Assembly (NCBI GenBank): GCA_949752735.1
Contig: OX457051.1
Location: forward strand, 2,684,629 to 2,748,628
Origin: Lumbricus terrestris
Taxonomy: Eukaryota; Annelida; Clitellata; Crassiclitellata; Lumbricidae
Reading direction: 5' to 3'
DNA length: 64,000 nucleotides
Position 1 is the stretch's first letter. Each line of letters starts with the position of its first letter. Made by a program: the position numbers and the translations under genes. A model generated the notes under the pieces. It saw nothing but the letters and a program-made list of their open reading frames with translations, searched no databases and had not been told where the DNA came from. Shown here piece by piece: positions 46,086 through 56,179 of this stretch.

Positions 46086-49000
46086 GGGAGGGAGAGAAGG
46101 AGAGGGAGGGAGAGGGAGGGAGAGAAAGACAGTGAGAGAGAGAGCAGACGGCAGAAAGACAGAATGAAGTAAATTCGTTAAACATCCTGAGCCTTGTTCC
46201 CCTACAACCTGGTTCACCACCTCGATCTAGCTAGTCCAGCAATCAGCGATATTACATCTAGGCTATATATTATATATTGCATGCATTGCATATGTTATCT
46301 GAGGATAGTAAAACACATAATAGGCATAGGCTACATCCGTTCAAACATTGCTAGCGAGGTCTCCATGTCATAAGCCTTTAATATGCTTGATAAAGAGTTG
46401 GTCCTGAACGGGTGCAATTTGAAATAGATAAATTGTTAGTGTAGTATAAGTAGGTAAGCAACCAGGAAGTAGCAACATCAACGCGTGACTTGAAATAGCT
46501 GAACAAATATTAGTAGAGATAAGGTATGGCACACAATTTGCACAATGCGGCAAAATGTCAAGAAGGTAATTAAAATTGGTTAGTCAAAGTAAGAAGAATT
46601 TACAAGCAAAAATTGGAATTTTCTTTCTCTTGGCCAAATATTGTTGTCATCTTCGTGCTACCAGTTTTCGTTTTAGTTTTGACTGGCGCAAATTTCGTTT
46701 TCATTTTTATTGTCCGCCTTTTAGTTCAGTTTAAATTTTTTCGTTAACGAAAACGTTTAATTTTTTTAGCTTCGTTTTCGTAAACGGACAACGCTAATAT
46801 TTTGATTTCGTTAAACACTCTGTAATAACAAGTTTGCTAGCAACTTTTGACACGACTGATTGTATCTACAATTGACTCGTCAACTATCTACGTGGCAGGA
46901 AACACTCAACTCACTTCAGGAAAGTTATATCTGCTGCAATAACCATCAACGCTTATGTCATCCGGGATCGGTTATGACTTATGAGCTTGCAGATATCGAT
47001 TTCGGTTCCAGGACAATTATTTGTCTACTGACAACTCGTCTACCGACAACTGGTCTACATACAACTCGGCGCCGTAACAAAACGGCGCAGGACAAAACGG
47101 CGCCGACATAACGGCGCCGACAAAACAGCGCCGACATAACGGCGCAATTCAAAGTAGGCTACCCCGACAAAACGGCGCCGACAATATTCCGCAGTACAAA
47201 GATTATGATACCCGTCTAGTGATTGTTTGCTTATTCAAGAGCAAACTCACTACGAGTTCAAGATTATGAGATGTCGTTCCGGATTCCGGCAACTAGGGGC
47301 ACACCCAAGTCAGAATACATCTTTGCGTTTAAAATAGAAGTCGGAGTGATACAAAATCAATTTTTCTTAAATAGAATCCATATTGATGGAAAAAATTTCG
47401 ATTAAATTGAAGCTGGATTGAAGAAAATAATCTTGCTTAAATGGAAGCTGGATGAATGGAAACAGTCTTGCTTAAATGAAATCTGGACTGAATCAAGTAT
47501 TCTTGCTTAAATGGAAGCTGGATTGAAGAAATTATTCTGGCTTAAATTGGAGCTGGATTGATAAAAATAATCTTGCTTAAATGAAAGCTGGATGAATGAA
47601 AACAGTCTTGCTTAAATGGAATCTGGATTGAATCAAGTATTCTTGCTTAAATGGAAGCTGGATTGAAGAAAATAGTCTTGCTTAACTGAACGCTGGATTG
47701 AAGAAAATATTCTTACTTAAATGGAAGCTGGATTGAAGAAAATATTCTGGCTTAAATTGGAGCTGGATTGATGAAAAATAATAGAAATTTAAATGGAAGT
47801 TGGATTGATATTTAGAATATATTTTTGCTGCTTCTGCTATTAAACTACTAAAAACCATTGTTTTTTTAGTTCAGTTTGCGCCGTTATGTCGGCGCCGTTT
47901 TGTTACCGTGCCGTTTTGTTACCGCGCCGTTTTGTCGGCGCCGTTATGTCGGCGCCGTTTTGTCCTGCGCCGTTTTGTCAGCTTGTTTTGTTTTGTTTTG
48001 TATTGATGAAATAGAAGCTGGATTTATGCAAACATTTAAGCTTAAATGAAAGCTGGATTGATGATTTTCATTCATGTATTTCAACATGCATCCAGTTTCT
48101 ACTTCAGATCTAAAAATACCTTCGTCCGTGCTCTATTTCTCCCTCGTTATTTTCGTCAATCGGGCTTCTATTTCAGATATAAAATACCCTCATCCAGCTT
48201 CCATTAGTTTAGCGTTTTTTTCATCAATCCAGCTTCTATTTCAGATCTAGAAATACCTGCGTCCAGTTTTTATTTTTCTAGCGTTATTTTAGCCAATTCA
48301 GCTTCTATTTCACCTGTAAAAGAACCATCATCCAGATTCCTTTTCTCTTGCGTTTTTTCATCAATCCAACCTCCATTTCACCTATAAAAAAACTTTCATC
48401 CAGCTTCCATATCTCAAGCGCTGGATCAGTTGTCTGTAGACCAGTTGTCGGTAGACGAATTGTCTGTAGACCAGGTGTCGTGAAACCTCAGAGTTCATAT
48501 TCATAGTCTGACCTCCAAGCTCTTCATTACCAAAACCGGTTCTAAAATTAATATGCCGACAGTTCCTATCTCTTCATTGCTCTAATTACTTATCTATTCC
48601 GAATTTGTGCGACCCGGTGGCTGGTCGGTAACGCGCTTGCTCACGGAGCAGGCGGTTGCGGTTCGAATCCGGGTAACGACCTTGGGCAAGTTATTTACGC
48701 GCACGTGCCTCTGTCACCAAGCTGTATAATTTGGTACCGTCGTAAGCTGGGAAGTAAACGACAAGTCCTGTGACAACACTGGCCCCGTGTCCAGGACCTT
48801 GGGATTCGCCCGTTGCCAGCTCAAGGCCTTAGGAAAGGAGATGAGCGCCTGGCCAACGGGCCTGCGGCCCAGGGATGACTTTAACTTAGCTTTACCTGCG
48901 AATTTACTGATGTCTGATGAAAATGTTAAAATTTTCAACGTTTCAGTTTTAAGACGCAACAAGAAATTATTGCTTCCTGAGTTCCTCAATCAAGGCCTTG

Positions 49001-49712
49001 GTAATTCTCATTGGAGATAAATTTGCAGTAACAGACCACTCAATAGGATACTCTGCTCAGGTTCTGCATCACTGTATGTCATCAGAATATTCAAGGCACG
49101 CGGGTCTTCCATGAAAAAACCGTCAAACAATTACTAGGGCTGCTGTCATAATAATTTATCTCTAATGAAGTTTGCTTATCCTGCATAGTGTTGTCTTGTA
49201 CTGGAAGAGACAAAACCCGTACTGAGGGCTTCATGAAGACGTTTAGAAGAGACGACAACTTACATCCTGAATAAGCTGTTTAAAACTGAGCACTGAACAG
49301 GGAAGCGAGCTACATGTCCTCCGCGACCTCTACCCACTGCATCGCAATTAATCCATTTATATAATTAGGAACTTATCAGTGTTAACTCTTATACTTTGGA
49401 GCTTAGATTACATCACAGTTGCAGTTATGGCAAACACCGACTTAGTATTATGTAATTATATTATCCAAGCACACTCTTATTCGAGATAGGCCTACCTGGT
49501 TGTCGTTGCAATGTCTTGGCCAATAGCAGTTGATGACGTTTCTGCTTCAGTTTTAATTGATCGTTTTCTTCTCTCAGTATTCGACATTCCTCGTCTGACT
49601 GCGAACACGATTCGCCTTCGAATGAGTCGATGGTCGACTGAGATTGGACTTCCGATTGGAGGACAACCAACAACAAGATAACGAAGACGACAGCATTCTT
49701 GTCGTCAAACAT
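41242..49712 (-). CDS. Gene D: coiled-coil plus NHL-like beta-propeller protein, paralogue of C (2 exons, 7.4-kb intron)
   Basis: Join 49712-49496 and 42086-41242, about 353 aa. I chose the ATG at 49712 because it aligns with gene C; an in-frame ATG 33 bp upstream is also possible. Hydrophobic AVVFVILLLVVL at 7-18 is a signal peptide or anchor, followed by a charged coiled coil (SDEECRILREENDQLKLKQK). Donor CAG|GTAGGC, acceptor TTTCAG|TC, phase 1, as in C. The propeller part has LFVADHYNHRVIVLDS and sequons (NATK, NKSK, NASV). Frame intact. The intron holds a solo LTR, a gag-like remnant, foldback elements and a SINE. The sequence beyond the stop (GTCGACAAGTTGCAACTTTC, then CGCTTGCAC) matches that of C, so the whole unit was duplicated. 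Function unknown beyond likely extracellular binding. Confidence 0.8.
42285..43158. mobile_element. Probable solo LTR in the intron of gene D
   Basis: TGTGGCGGAAAACACC at the left and ...TTTCGCCACA at the right give TG...CA ends with a 7-bp inverted match (TGTGGCG / CGCCACA). GTAT flanks both sides (42281-42284, 43159-43162). A TATA-like CCTTATATACACT lies near 42651. The interior includes about four tandem units of ~78 bp (GCGGGGGAGAGGGGAACA, 42730-43030). No primer-binding site or coding sequence follows, so it is read as a solo LTR. A TIR element is the alternative. Confidence 0.6.
43163..43940. other. Unannotated intronic stretch
   Basis: Contains a C13-14 homopolymer near 43411-43424 and AT-rich DNA. 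No feature supported. Confidence 0.4.
43945..45093 (-). CDS. Gag-like coiled-coil open frame of an LTR-retrotransposon remnant
   Basis: A 382-codon frame starting MSRLSVSNDEDENESRTG. Residues about 35-95 form a heptad-like coiled coil with internal repeats (DDRVRRMDEGQRQM, DDRIRRVDEGLQEM). A charged linker follows, then RRSARLMNKPRPDYVYL near 210-230. The last ~60 codons become hydrophobic and low-complexity and probably lie outside the real gene. No zinc knuckle, protease or reverse transcriptase is present. An LTR-like segment with a TATA box lies just upstream (45270-45858), which suggests a gag position. The assignment is tentative; a host gene exon is less likely because no homologous partner or splice frame was found. 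Confidence 0.45.
   Translation of the reverse strand: MSRLSVSNDEDENESRTGREERNGQRSLDLDSGLMTMLSRINQTLSSVNDRQRQIDDRVRRMDEGQRQMDDRIRRVDEGLQEMSDRQRQIEERLTEMSNGTDVVVADPDEVRVRCATWALEMDNRRTGWQDAVEERREIRQEDELRGQDVGVSRMEEEEETRTNPGSEGKTIEEHCSSAPKARPIPRTEEEKGTSTDAMPDSRRSARLMNKPRPDYVYLDRQGFPSRAGYSANVREGSRERSEERASTVRTEGVSKQPGVATQLALSGTTTTFNGGQPLFRAGVGMADWGEIEDGRMGIPLSGARPGARRKRGERYNASPSLFLSLLLTLYLFLSLSVVSYCICQFLTVHATFLYIFFNEHWTNRAPTAYNIILVNMYEMTL
45270..45858 (-). mobile_element. LTR-like segment with TATA box
   Basis: On the - strand the segment may run from TGATTTAATGGACTACGC to TATTGTTGTCA, with TATAAAAG at 45684-45677 roughly where a U3 promoter would be. The gag-like frame starts about 180 bp beyond it. 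No second LTR is present to fix the boundaries, so the limits are approximate. Confidence 0.35.
46027..46145. repeat. (GA)n / GAGG-rich microsatellite
   Basis: An AGAGAG run with GTGAG and GGAG interruptions. Confidence 0.9.
46200..47000. other. Unannotated intronic stretch
   Basis: 46640-46830 is rich in TTTTCGTT words (GTTTTCGTTTTAG, CGTTTTCATTTTTATTG, TTCGTTTTCGTAAACG). I see no gene or defined element. Confidence 0.4.
47004..48487. mobile_element. Foldback-like element, GACAACTGGTCTAC subfamily, composite
   Basis: The left end GGTTCCAGGACAATTATTTG, then CTACTGACAACTCG / CTACCGACAACTGG. The inverted right end is GGTTTCACGACACCTGG, then TCTACAGACAATTCG. The interior right of 48001 (TATTGATGAAATAGAAGCTGG to TTCATCCAGCTTCC) matches 10674-11120 closely, showing the same family. 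A second element is inserted between ACAACTCG and TATTGATG (47069-48000). Confidence 0.7.
47069..48000. mobile_element. Foldback-like element, GGCGCC subfamily, nested
   Basis: The left arm iterates GACAAAACGGCGCC and GACATAACGGCGCC (47086-47185). The right arm (47877-47980) is the inverse (GGCGCCGTTTTGTC, GGCGCCGTTATGTC). The interior array (47330-47815) is the ~37-bp minisatellite (CTTGCTTAAATGGAAGCTGG). It separates two segments that are contiguous in the related element at 10650-11220, so it inserted later. The exact target duplication is unclear because of an adjacent TTTTG repeat. Confidence 0.75.
48609..48905 (+). mobile_element. SINE family 3 (tRNA-derived)
   Basis: The head CGACCCGGTGGCTGGTCGG (A-box) and GCGGTTCGAATCCGGGTA (B-box) are followed by CGACCTTGGGCAAGTTATTT and a non-tRNA body. 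The 5' and 3' arms do not pair as an acceptor stem. It differs from SINE family 1 in body sequence but shares the TTGGGCAAGT word after the B-box. Confidence 0.65.
48906..49440. other. Unannotated intronic stretch
   Basis: Sequence between the SINE and exon 1 of gene D; nothing recognised. Confidence 0.4.
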
Positions 49713-49905
49713 TTCACTGATGCAGTCTGTCTCGTGCGATTTCATACGCTGTCACGGATTCAATGCGACTGGCGATGAGTAAAAATAATCTGCAATGGCT
49801 CTCCCTCAAATAGGAACTGTTGAATGTTTCAGTTTCGTTATAATATTATCTCCTGATCAACACAGTCCAACATAATGACATTATTTTCACTTAACCAGGG
49901 TTCAC
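49713..49905 (-). promoter_or_regulatory. Upstream block of gene D conserved with gene C
   Basis: Ordered matches to 6903-7115: TACGCTGTCAC, TGGCGATGA, GGCTCTCCCTCAAAT, TAACCAGGGTTCACGCATG. Likely 5' UTR and core promoter copied with the gene. Confidence 0.5.
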
Positions 49906-49932
49906 GCATGTTAGGCCTAGGCCTATTAGTAT

Positions 49933-50956
49933 TAGGGCTGGTGATTGATCGCGATTAACACATGCGATTAGTGCGGTGAAAGATATTACTAGTAGAATTT
50001 TTAACTCATTAATCGTACGCGTTAATTAAATCCGACTTAAATGGAATCAGAGGCAGAAATCTGGTGAATCTGGTGAGATGGGGGACGATCTGATGGTCCG
50101 CGGTGCTACTGCGGAGAAAGACAGTCGATGTCGCACAGTGTGAACGAGTGCCGCCTTCTTCATTTCCCAGTCGGACTCCGGGCCCAACATCTTGCTGAGG
50201 GTCCTGCCGCGGTGGCATGGCTTGGTGCGAACTGCATTCGCTAAAGAAAGAGGCAGAAAAACGGTATTGAACAGCTTAAACTTAAAATATTCCCAGAATG
50301 AATTTGAGTAGGCCTATCATCGTTGCAATCCATCGCTCCATTATCGCCTGCATGCGCTTTTCGCTAAAGATGACCAGTCGACATCGGCGACGATTGCATC
50401 ATCCACTAGAGTTGCATCAACACCCGGTGGAACTATATTGGTTGAACTTCAGGTGGTAGCAAGATCAAAATGGATCAAGGTTTCAAATAATACGTTGAAT
50501 GCTTACAGAAGGACAAAAAGACGAGGTCTGGCAAGAGCTGCAGCTTCTTCTGAAAAATTCTGACCAACTCGATGACGTTCAATACACAACAGAAGAACCT
50601 TCCAACGAAAATATTTGTAGGCCTTTATTCGTTTGTTTGATTTAAAATCAGACAATCCCTGGTGACACACCGCACCCGGTTACTTGTCAAAAATGTAAAA
50701 TAAAGCACAGAAATAATAATAATAAAGCATAGTAATAATAAAGTTAAAAAAATAAAGTAGTGGCAGCCATAAACAGGCGCCAATCTGTCCGGCTGATGTT
50801 AAATGTTAGAGGAAAAGGTCTCTTGAGTAGATGTAGCCTAGGCTACTTGAAAAGACAAATGCCGATGTTATACTCTTGTCAAGATGATCGTAGTAAAAGA
50901 TGATGGATGTTGTAATATGCGCATAGACTAGTCACTAGTCCAATATTGCAGCCCTA
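49933..50956. mobile_element. Possible hAT-like element with TAGGGCTG ends
   Basis: The left TAGGGCTGGTGATTGATCGC and inverted right TAGGGCTGCAATATTGG share only 9 bp. The ATCGCGATTAACACATGCGA start resembles hAT ends known from animals. The flanking 8 bp do not match, so boundaries and identity are weak. A short uncharacterised frame (50009-50218, - strand) lies inside. Confidence 0.3.
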
Positions 50957-51312
50957 CAGCGAAACTCTTGGCTGACGCGATTGACGTGGTTGTCTATTGT
51001 AAACACGCAAGCGACAGCCATGCGGTGAAGGTCGTAGATGTTAATCGTCCAAAAACTCGCAAATTACTCACTGTTTCCACGGGAGGCATAAAAGAAAACA
51101 GGCATAGGCTACATTGAGATGAATAAGCAACTGATCTCTTGTCCCTCCGCCACATGAAGAGTTGTTGAGCAATAATAATATTAGTTACAGACTTGATCAA
51201 CGTAATTTATTGGGGAAAAGATTAGCATACTGTGCATACATTACAGTGGTGAATAGGGTTGCCAGGTTGCCTTCAGGAAATTACCGGACAATGGCCATCA
51301 CGTTACGGAGCC
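50957..51312. other. Unannotated stretch
   Basis: No gene or element end recognised. Confidence 0.4.
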
Positions 51313-51313
51313 A

Positions 51314-51314
51314 T

Positions 51315-51387
<73 letters not shown>
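51314..51387. repeat. (TA)n microsatellite
   Basis: Alternating T/A run with a single ACATA interruption. Confidence 0.95.
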
Positions 51388-51825
51388 TTATAAAGCCCGC
51401 GTTTGTGGGGACTTGCGCACCCAAAACTACATGGCCCAACGCTTATGGGGACGTCCCCATATACCCATTTTCAAAGTTGCTTAAAATGCCTTGATTCGTG
51501 CTCATTTCGTGTTTTTGGAAAAAGTCCCCATAAACGTTTTTATTATAAATCGAACTTTTGTTTATTTTGAGGGTCCATCACCTTGCGCCACCTATCCCCT
51601 ATATAAAGAACTAGTGCATGCAGATAAATCGGGTGGTTAAAGCGGACTTAATACGGCAAAGTCATTGAAGCCGTTTATGAGGACTTGACAAGTATAGCCT
51701 AAGGCTACTGACTAGCGACGGTAATATGGCGCTCAGTGCGTCTCTTCTTGCTTTATATGGAAATTGCTTTGATATTGATTATTACAACAGCAGCAAAGAG
51801 CACAGATATTTGATTAACCTTGTTT
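51388..51825. other. Unannotated stretch
   Basis: GGGGACTTGCGCACCC and GGGGACGTCCCCATA words lie near 51407-51465 (GGGGAC / GTCCCC inverted), possibly a decayed element end. No gene. Confidence 0.35.
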
Positions 51826-52720
51826 GGTTCCACCACAACTGGTCTACAGACAACAGTTTACTGGTCTGACTACAACTGGTCTGCATATATACAACTCATC
51901 TACGACAACTGGTCTACAAACAACTTGTCTAATTTTAAATGGTCTACAGACAACTCGTACACGATAAAAATTATGTTCGCTGGAATTTTTTATTCAATGG
52001 TTATTGCCGCTTGAGGAGAAGCTGTATTGATGAAAAGAACTTATGAGGTGAAAACGTATTGATGAAACCCAAAACAGAAACCAACGAAATGAACGTCTCT
52101 TTTAATGAAGCCGAATCGATATTTATAATGTTTCTGAAGTTGAAGATTGCTTCACGAAATGACCGCGTTGCTAAATAAACGTTTCATCAATGAAAATAAA
52201 TTAATTGTATATAGAATTGGATTTAAGCCTTTTTTCTTCAAACCAGCTTATATTTTATCAGTAAACTAGTCTTCATCCAGGTTCCATTTCTTAAGCATTT
52301 CTGTGCAATCCGACTTCGACTTCATTATTAAAGGGACCTTAATCCGGCTTCCATTTCTTTAGCAGTTTTTTATAATCCAGGTTCTATTTAGCATCTAAAA
52401 ACACCATCCAACTTCCATTTATTTATCGTTCTATTCATAAATCCAGCTGTTTCATATCTATAAATGCCTTCATCCAGGTTTCAGTTCTTTAGCGTTTTTT
52501 GTCAATCCAGCGTTTATTTATTAGTAAAGGCACCTTCATCCAGCTTTTCTTTCTTTAATTTTTTTTCTGTCATAAATCCAGCTTCTACTTCACATCTATA
52601 AATAGAAGCTAGATTGATTAAAAACGCTAAAAATGGAAGCGGGATAAGGGTAGGCCTATTTATAGCTATGAAATAGAAACTGGAATGACGAAACAACGCT
52701 AAAAAAATGGAAGCCAGATA
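51826..52720. mobile_element. Foldback-like element, GACAACTGGTCTAC subfamily, truncated
   Basis: Starts GGTTCCACCACAACTGG and iterates TCTACAGACAAC / TCTACGACAACTGG / TCTACAAACAACTTG to 51955. Strongly diverged minisatellite units follow (ATCCAGGTTCCATTTC, ATCCAGCTTCTACTTC, then inverted GGAAGCGGGATAAG). No right end is present. It is older than the copies at 10650 and 47004, judging by the decay of its units. Confidence 0.6.
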
Positions 52721-52869
52721 ATAATAATATTTTTTTCTTTAATTAAACACCTGAAACGCTCTGCGCTTTACATTTACATGTGCAAGTTATGTAGTGGCCT
52801 TAATTAAGATCAAACTTGGTTACCAACAGAAAAGATTACACTGCGCTAATAGCAGCCTTCAAAACATGT

Positions 52870-52965
52870 CCGCACAACGGGGCATAGAACTCGTTAGAGT
52901 CGTTACCTCTCGCTCTCAACGCCAGCGTGTTATTCGCACTACCGGCCCCAGGGGGAAAAGAAAAT
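52870..52965 (-). mobile_element. SINE family 2 head (tRNA-like), fragment
   Basis: On the - strand GGGGCCGGTAGTGCGAATAA, CACGCTGGCGTTGAGAGCGA and GGTAACGACTC follow in the same order as the copy at 3590-3690. Confidence 0.5.
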
Positions 52966-53174
52966 CGAGTACAGAAAAAGGAATAGAAATTTTAAAAGTC
53001 GGTAAAAACAAAGAATGAAAGATCCATCCCCCATCGAATGTTGTGGCTTTGCTTAGCTTCCCTTGATCACTATGCTGTCAGCGTCACTCTCAGAATTCTT
53101 AGTTAGGCACTAAACATAAGTAGACCCACATGTATAGAAATTTTGAAGAGGCATAGGCGTAGGCGCGATTGCAT

Positions 53175-53350
53175 TGTTCTGCTTCATAATCCACCTCAAG
53201 TCGTCGCGTAGGGACCTTGGGCAAGTCCTTCACTCACAATTGCTCAGCGCTTCGGCGTGAAACTCCGATGCAGTGTCCACTCTGCAGTCGAGAGCGACTT
53301 TGATTAGAGTGCTTGATGGGGCGCTATAACAAGTGCACGTACAAACAAAA
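53175..53350 (+). mobile_element. SINE family 1, 5'-truncated copy
   Basis: TAATCCACCTCAAGTCGTCG, GGGACCTTGGGCAAGTCCTT, GCTCAGCGCTTCGGCGTGAA, GGGGCGCTATAACAAGTGCA, with the tail ACAAACAAAACAAACAAAG. The A-box half is missing. Confidence 0.8.
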
Positions 53351-53619
53351 CAAACAAAGGCATAATAATTATGGTCTAATAAATAAACCTGTTTTAGCCG
53401 ACCGCCCTTCGTAATCATTGGACGTATTAGGACCTATGTTAATCATTAGCAACCATATAGTCTACACCGGTGTAAAACAATGGACGACTAGAGCTATCGA
53501 AATTAACCGACTTAGAATAAAATTTAGACACACACCATCAATGTCACGACCGGCTATAAAAACGCACCCATACATGCATATTCTTCACATTCATTCTGTG
53601 CATCTATATAATATACCAG

Positions 53620-53870
53620 CTGGTGTATCCGGCGTTGCCAAGGAATTTTAGGATCCGTGTCGTTCCCCGCCAATCCCTCCCTCCGTCCCTCCCTTCCTAC
53701 ATCCCACCCTCCCTCATTCCCTCCCACCTCCCTCCCTCCCTCTCTCCCACCCTGCCTCCCTCCATCTCTCTCACCCACCCCACCCAAACCACCCAACCCC
53801 CACCACACCACACCCCTTTACCCCCCATCAAACTCCCACCTCCATCGGTACGCCACCCGTAAAATTTAGG
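53620..53870. repeat. Dispersed repeat with CCGGCGTTGCC core and C-rich tail
   Basis: A second copy of the repeat at 165-290: CCGGCGTTGCCAAGGAATTT, then AGGATCC, then a CCCTCC / CACCC tract, then CATCGGTACGCC. Confidence 0.55.
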
Positions 53871-54194
53871 CCGAGGTGTGTGTTTGGTGAATGGGAGGCG
53901 TCCCGTATAAAATATGTGTATTTGTAATGTTTGAGGTGAATAAGTGTGAAACTAAGCATGGAAGCGTCTGAAAAAGTATAAAAATGAATGTTTTGTCCTC
54001 CCCACCCTGGCCCCCATGGCAGCAGAAATTCGCCGAACCCCCCTCACCCAATGACCTGCTCCGGGTCGACCCCGACCCTCTACGAAAGATTGTAATCGAC
54101 TGCTTTAACACTGTGGCCGTGCATAGCTAACCCACAAACCCACAAACAAACAAACAGACACACAAACTTACTGAAAATATTAATAAGATCTTCT

Positions 54195-54505
54195 TCTTCT
54201 TGTTCTCTGCCGCTATGCAGGTTCGGCTGTCCAATGTCGCCACTCCTCCCTCCGCTGGGCCTTCTCTTTTAGATTTTGGTATCCAATCCTCGTCATCATC
54301 GTGCCCAACATCATCATGTCGTGGTCTTCCCCTTGTTCTTTTCCCCTCCATTTTTCCTTCTATCACCGTTTTTACCAGGTTGTCTCCTCTTAGCGTATGC
54401 CATATCCAGTTTTTGTCTTTCTCTGATTGTTTCTATCATTTTTCTTTCCTCTCCAATCCTTTCCAGAACTTCCTCGTTTGAAATAAGACACGCACGCATT
54501 TATAG
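54195..54505 (-). pseudogene. LINE C-terminal fragment
   Basis: On the - strand, SNEEVLERIGEERKMIETIR then LDMAYAKRRQP, switching frame to VIEGKMEGKRTRGRPRHDD and then EGPAEGGVATLDSRT. This is the NEEVLxRIxExRxLxxTIxxRQ...GKRxxGRPR end of a LINE protein. Frameshifts interrupt it. Confidence 0.75.
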
Positions 54506-54825
54506 GCCTCGCAAACACAATGTGCGAAATGGTCTATTATGGTTATTTCACGAACAATCAATCTAGAAATCGGGTTTTGTTCAATCCTAACACTAACTTG
54601 CGGCAGACATGTCACTGAATTTCTGCACCACCTTCGCCATATTTGCCTTAGGCCTAATGAGATCAACGATCGTTTAATTACGCTTTCGTAGGTCGGATTA
54701 TCAGACTGAGCAAATACGTGTTTAGAAACTTGCTAAGGCGAGTATATTCTACTGAGCACGTTTCACCCACCCGTAAATTAGTCCATTAATCTCTGCTGCT
54801 CAACCATAAATTATACACGTTTTAA

Positions 54826-56179
54826 CCCTCATAGGGTCACCGGGGGGTAAAAAATACCTCCATCTCGGTTTTGCACGGATATTTTACTCCCTGAAAATAG
54901 TTGAAGAAATCGCTTCTGTGACTTTTCCTAAATATGTTTCATGCACAGAATGCATCCATTTTAATTAATTTTTCATGCACCCAAATCAACTACCAAGTAC
55001 GATAATGCACCACGTCCTAGCTATTTTACTCAGGAATTTTTAAACAGCATTATGCATGCTTTAGGCTATACATGAGTGTCTTGCTGTTAAAATGTCTCAT
55101 TTTCATTCATTCATTCATTCATTCAAAGTATTTATATAGCGCCCCTTCAAGAAACTACTCAGAGGCGCTCCCAGCTCAACCACGAACAAAGAATCAGTAT
55201 CTGGACATTATGATAGAAATCGTTTTGGTTTCATAAAACTAGGATGAATAAATGAAATTGTCTTCAGCAAATCACGCGAAGTTAACAAGTGTAGCATCAA
55301 GACCTACTGCTGTCGAAGTGCGATCTTGCCATGTACACTTGAACGCAATTGCATTGACAGCAACAAGACCTGAATAGACTGTATACCCTTTATCTGTCAA
55401 GTCATGAAACATTGAACTATTGATAGATCAAGTTATGAAACATTGAAGTATGAATACGGCACATATATAATGCCAGCAATAGTTAAACTGTAGTGTAATC
55501 ATAGGCTACTAAAAATTTCGACTAGATATGATAATTTCATTGCATAATAGGCACAATGCTACATATAGAATGTGGCTTTCATGAAATTATTTGATCAAGA
55601 AATTATTAAATCATATTTTCATTAGATACAGAATTTTACTGATAGCCAATTCCAGAATCTGGCCGCCATTTTATCCCAATTGTGGTTTCCTTGCAGTGCC
55701 ATATAAGTGGAATGGGTTCCATCGCATTCCTTGACCTAGAAAATGCTGATTTAGGCCTTGAGATCATGTTTCCATTGCACATGTGACTTCACTAGTATCC
55801 ATTTTAATAATCTGGCCGCCATGTTGTCCGCCATTTTGATTTTCGTGCAGTGCCACACATGTGACATTGGTTCCATTGCATTCCTTGACCACGAAAATGT
55901 TGATTTAGACTCTGAAATCATGTTTCCATTGCATACATAACTTCACTTATAGCCATTTAAGATCCTGACCGCCATTTTGTTCGCCATTTTGAATTTCGTG
56001 CAGTCCTGCATATGTTACTTTGGTTCCAGTGCATTCCGCGAACCTTCTATAAATAATTTCTTTTAGTTTTATACTTCAAAATCGGGGTTTATCATATAAA
56101 TCATGCGAATCACAGTGGGGGTATTTTTTACCCCCCCGGTGACCAAAATCGGTTGAGAAAAATCGTGACCCTATGAGGG
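54826..56179. mobile_element. TTAA-flanked (piggyBac-like) nonautonomous element
   Basis: TTAA at 54822-54825 and 56180-56183 flanks perfect 15-bp ends CCCTCATAGGGTCAC. Subterminal GGTCACCGGGGGGTAAAAAA is adjacent to the left end and recurs inverted about 35 bp inside the right end. The interior holds a SINE family 1 fragment (55105-55185) and three direct copies of a ~165-bp unit (55650-56050) containing GGCCGCCATTTTGTCC and TTCGTGCAGTGCCACA. No transposase frame. Confidence 0.85.
55105..55190 (-). mobile_element. SINE family 1, 3' fragment inside the TTAA element
   Basis: A CATTCATTCATTCATTC tail, then ATATAGCGCCCCTTCAAG and CTACTCAGAGGCGCTCCC, the reverse complement of the SINE 3' end. 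Confidence 0.65.

Noticed and set aside
51400..51470. GGGGAC / GTCCCC inverted words as a MITE end
   Set aside because: Only one side is seen and no target duplication could be defined.
53554..53869. PPSLPPSLP-type frames
   Set aside because: Translations of the C-rich tract in a dispersed repeat.
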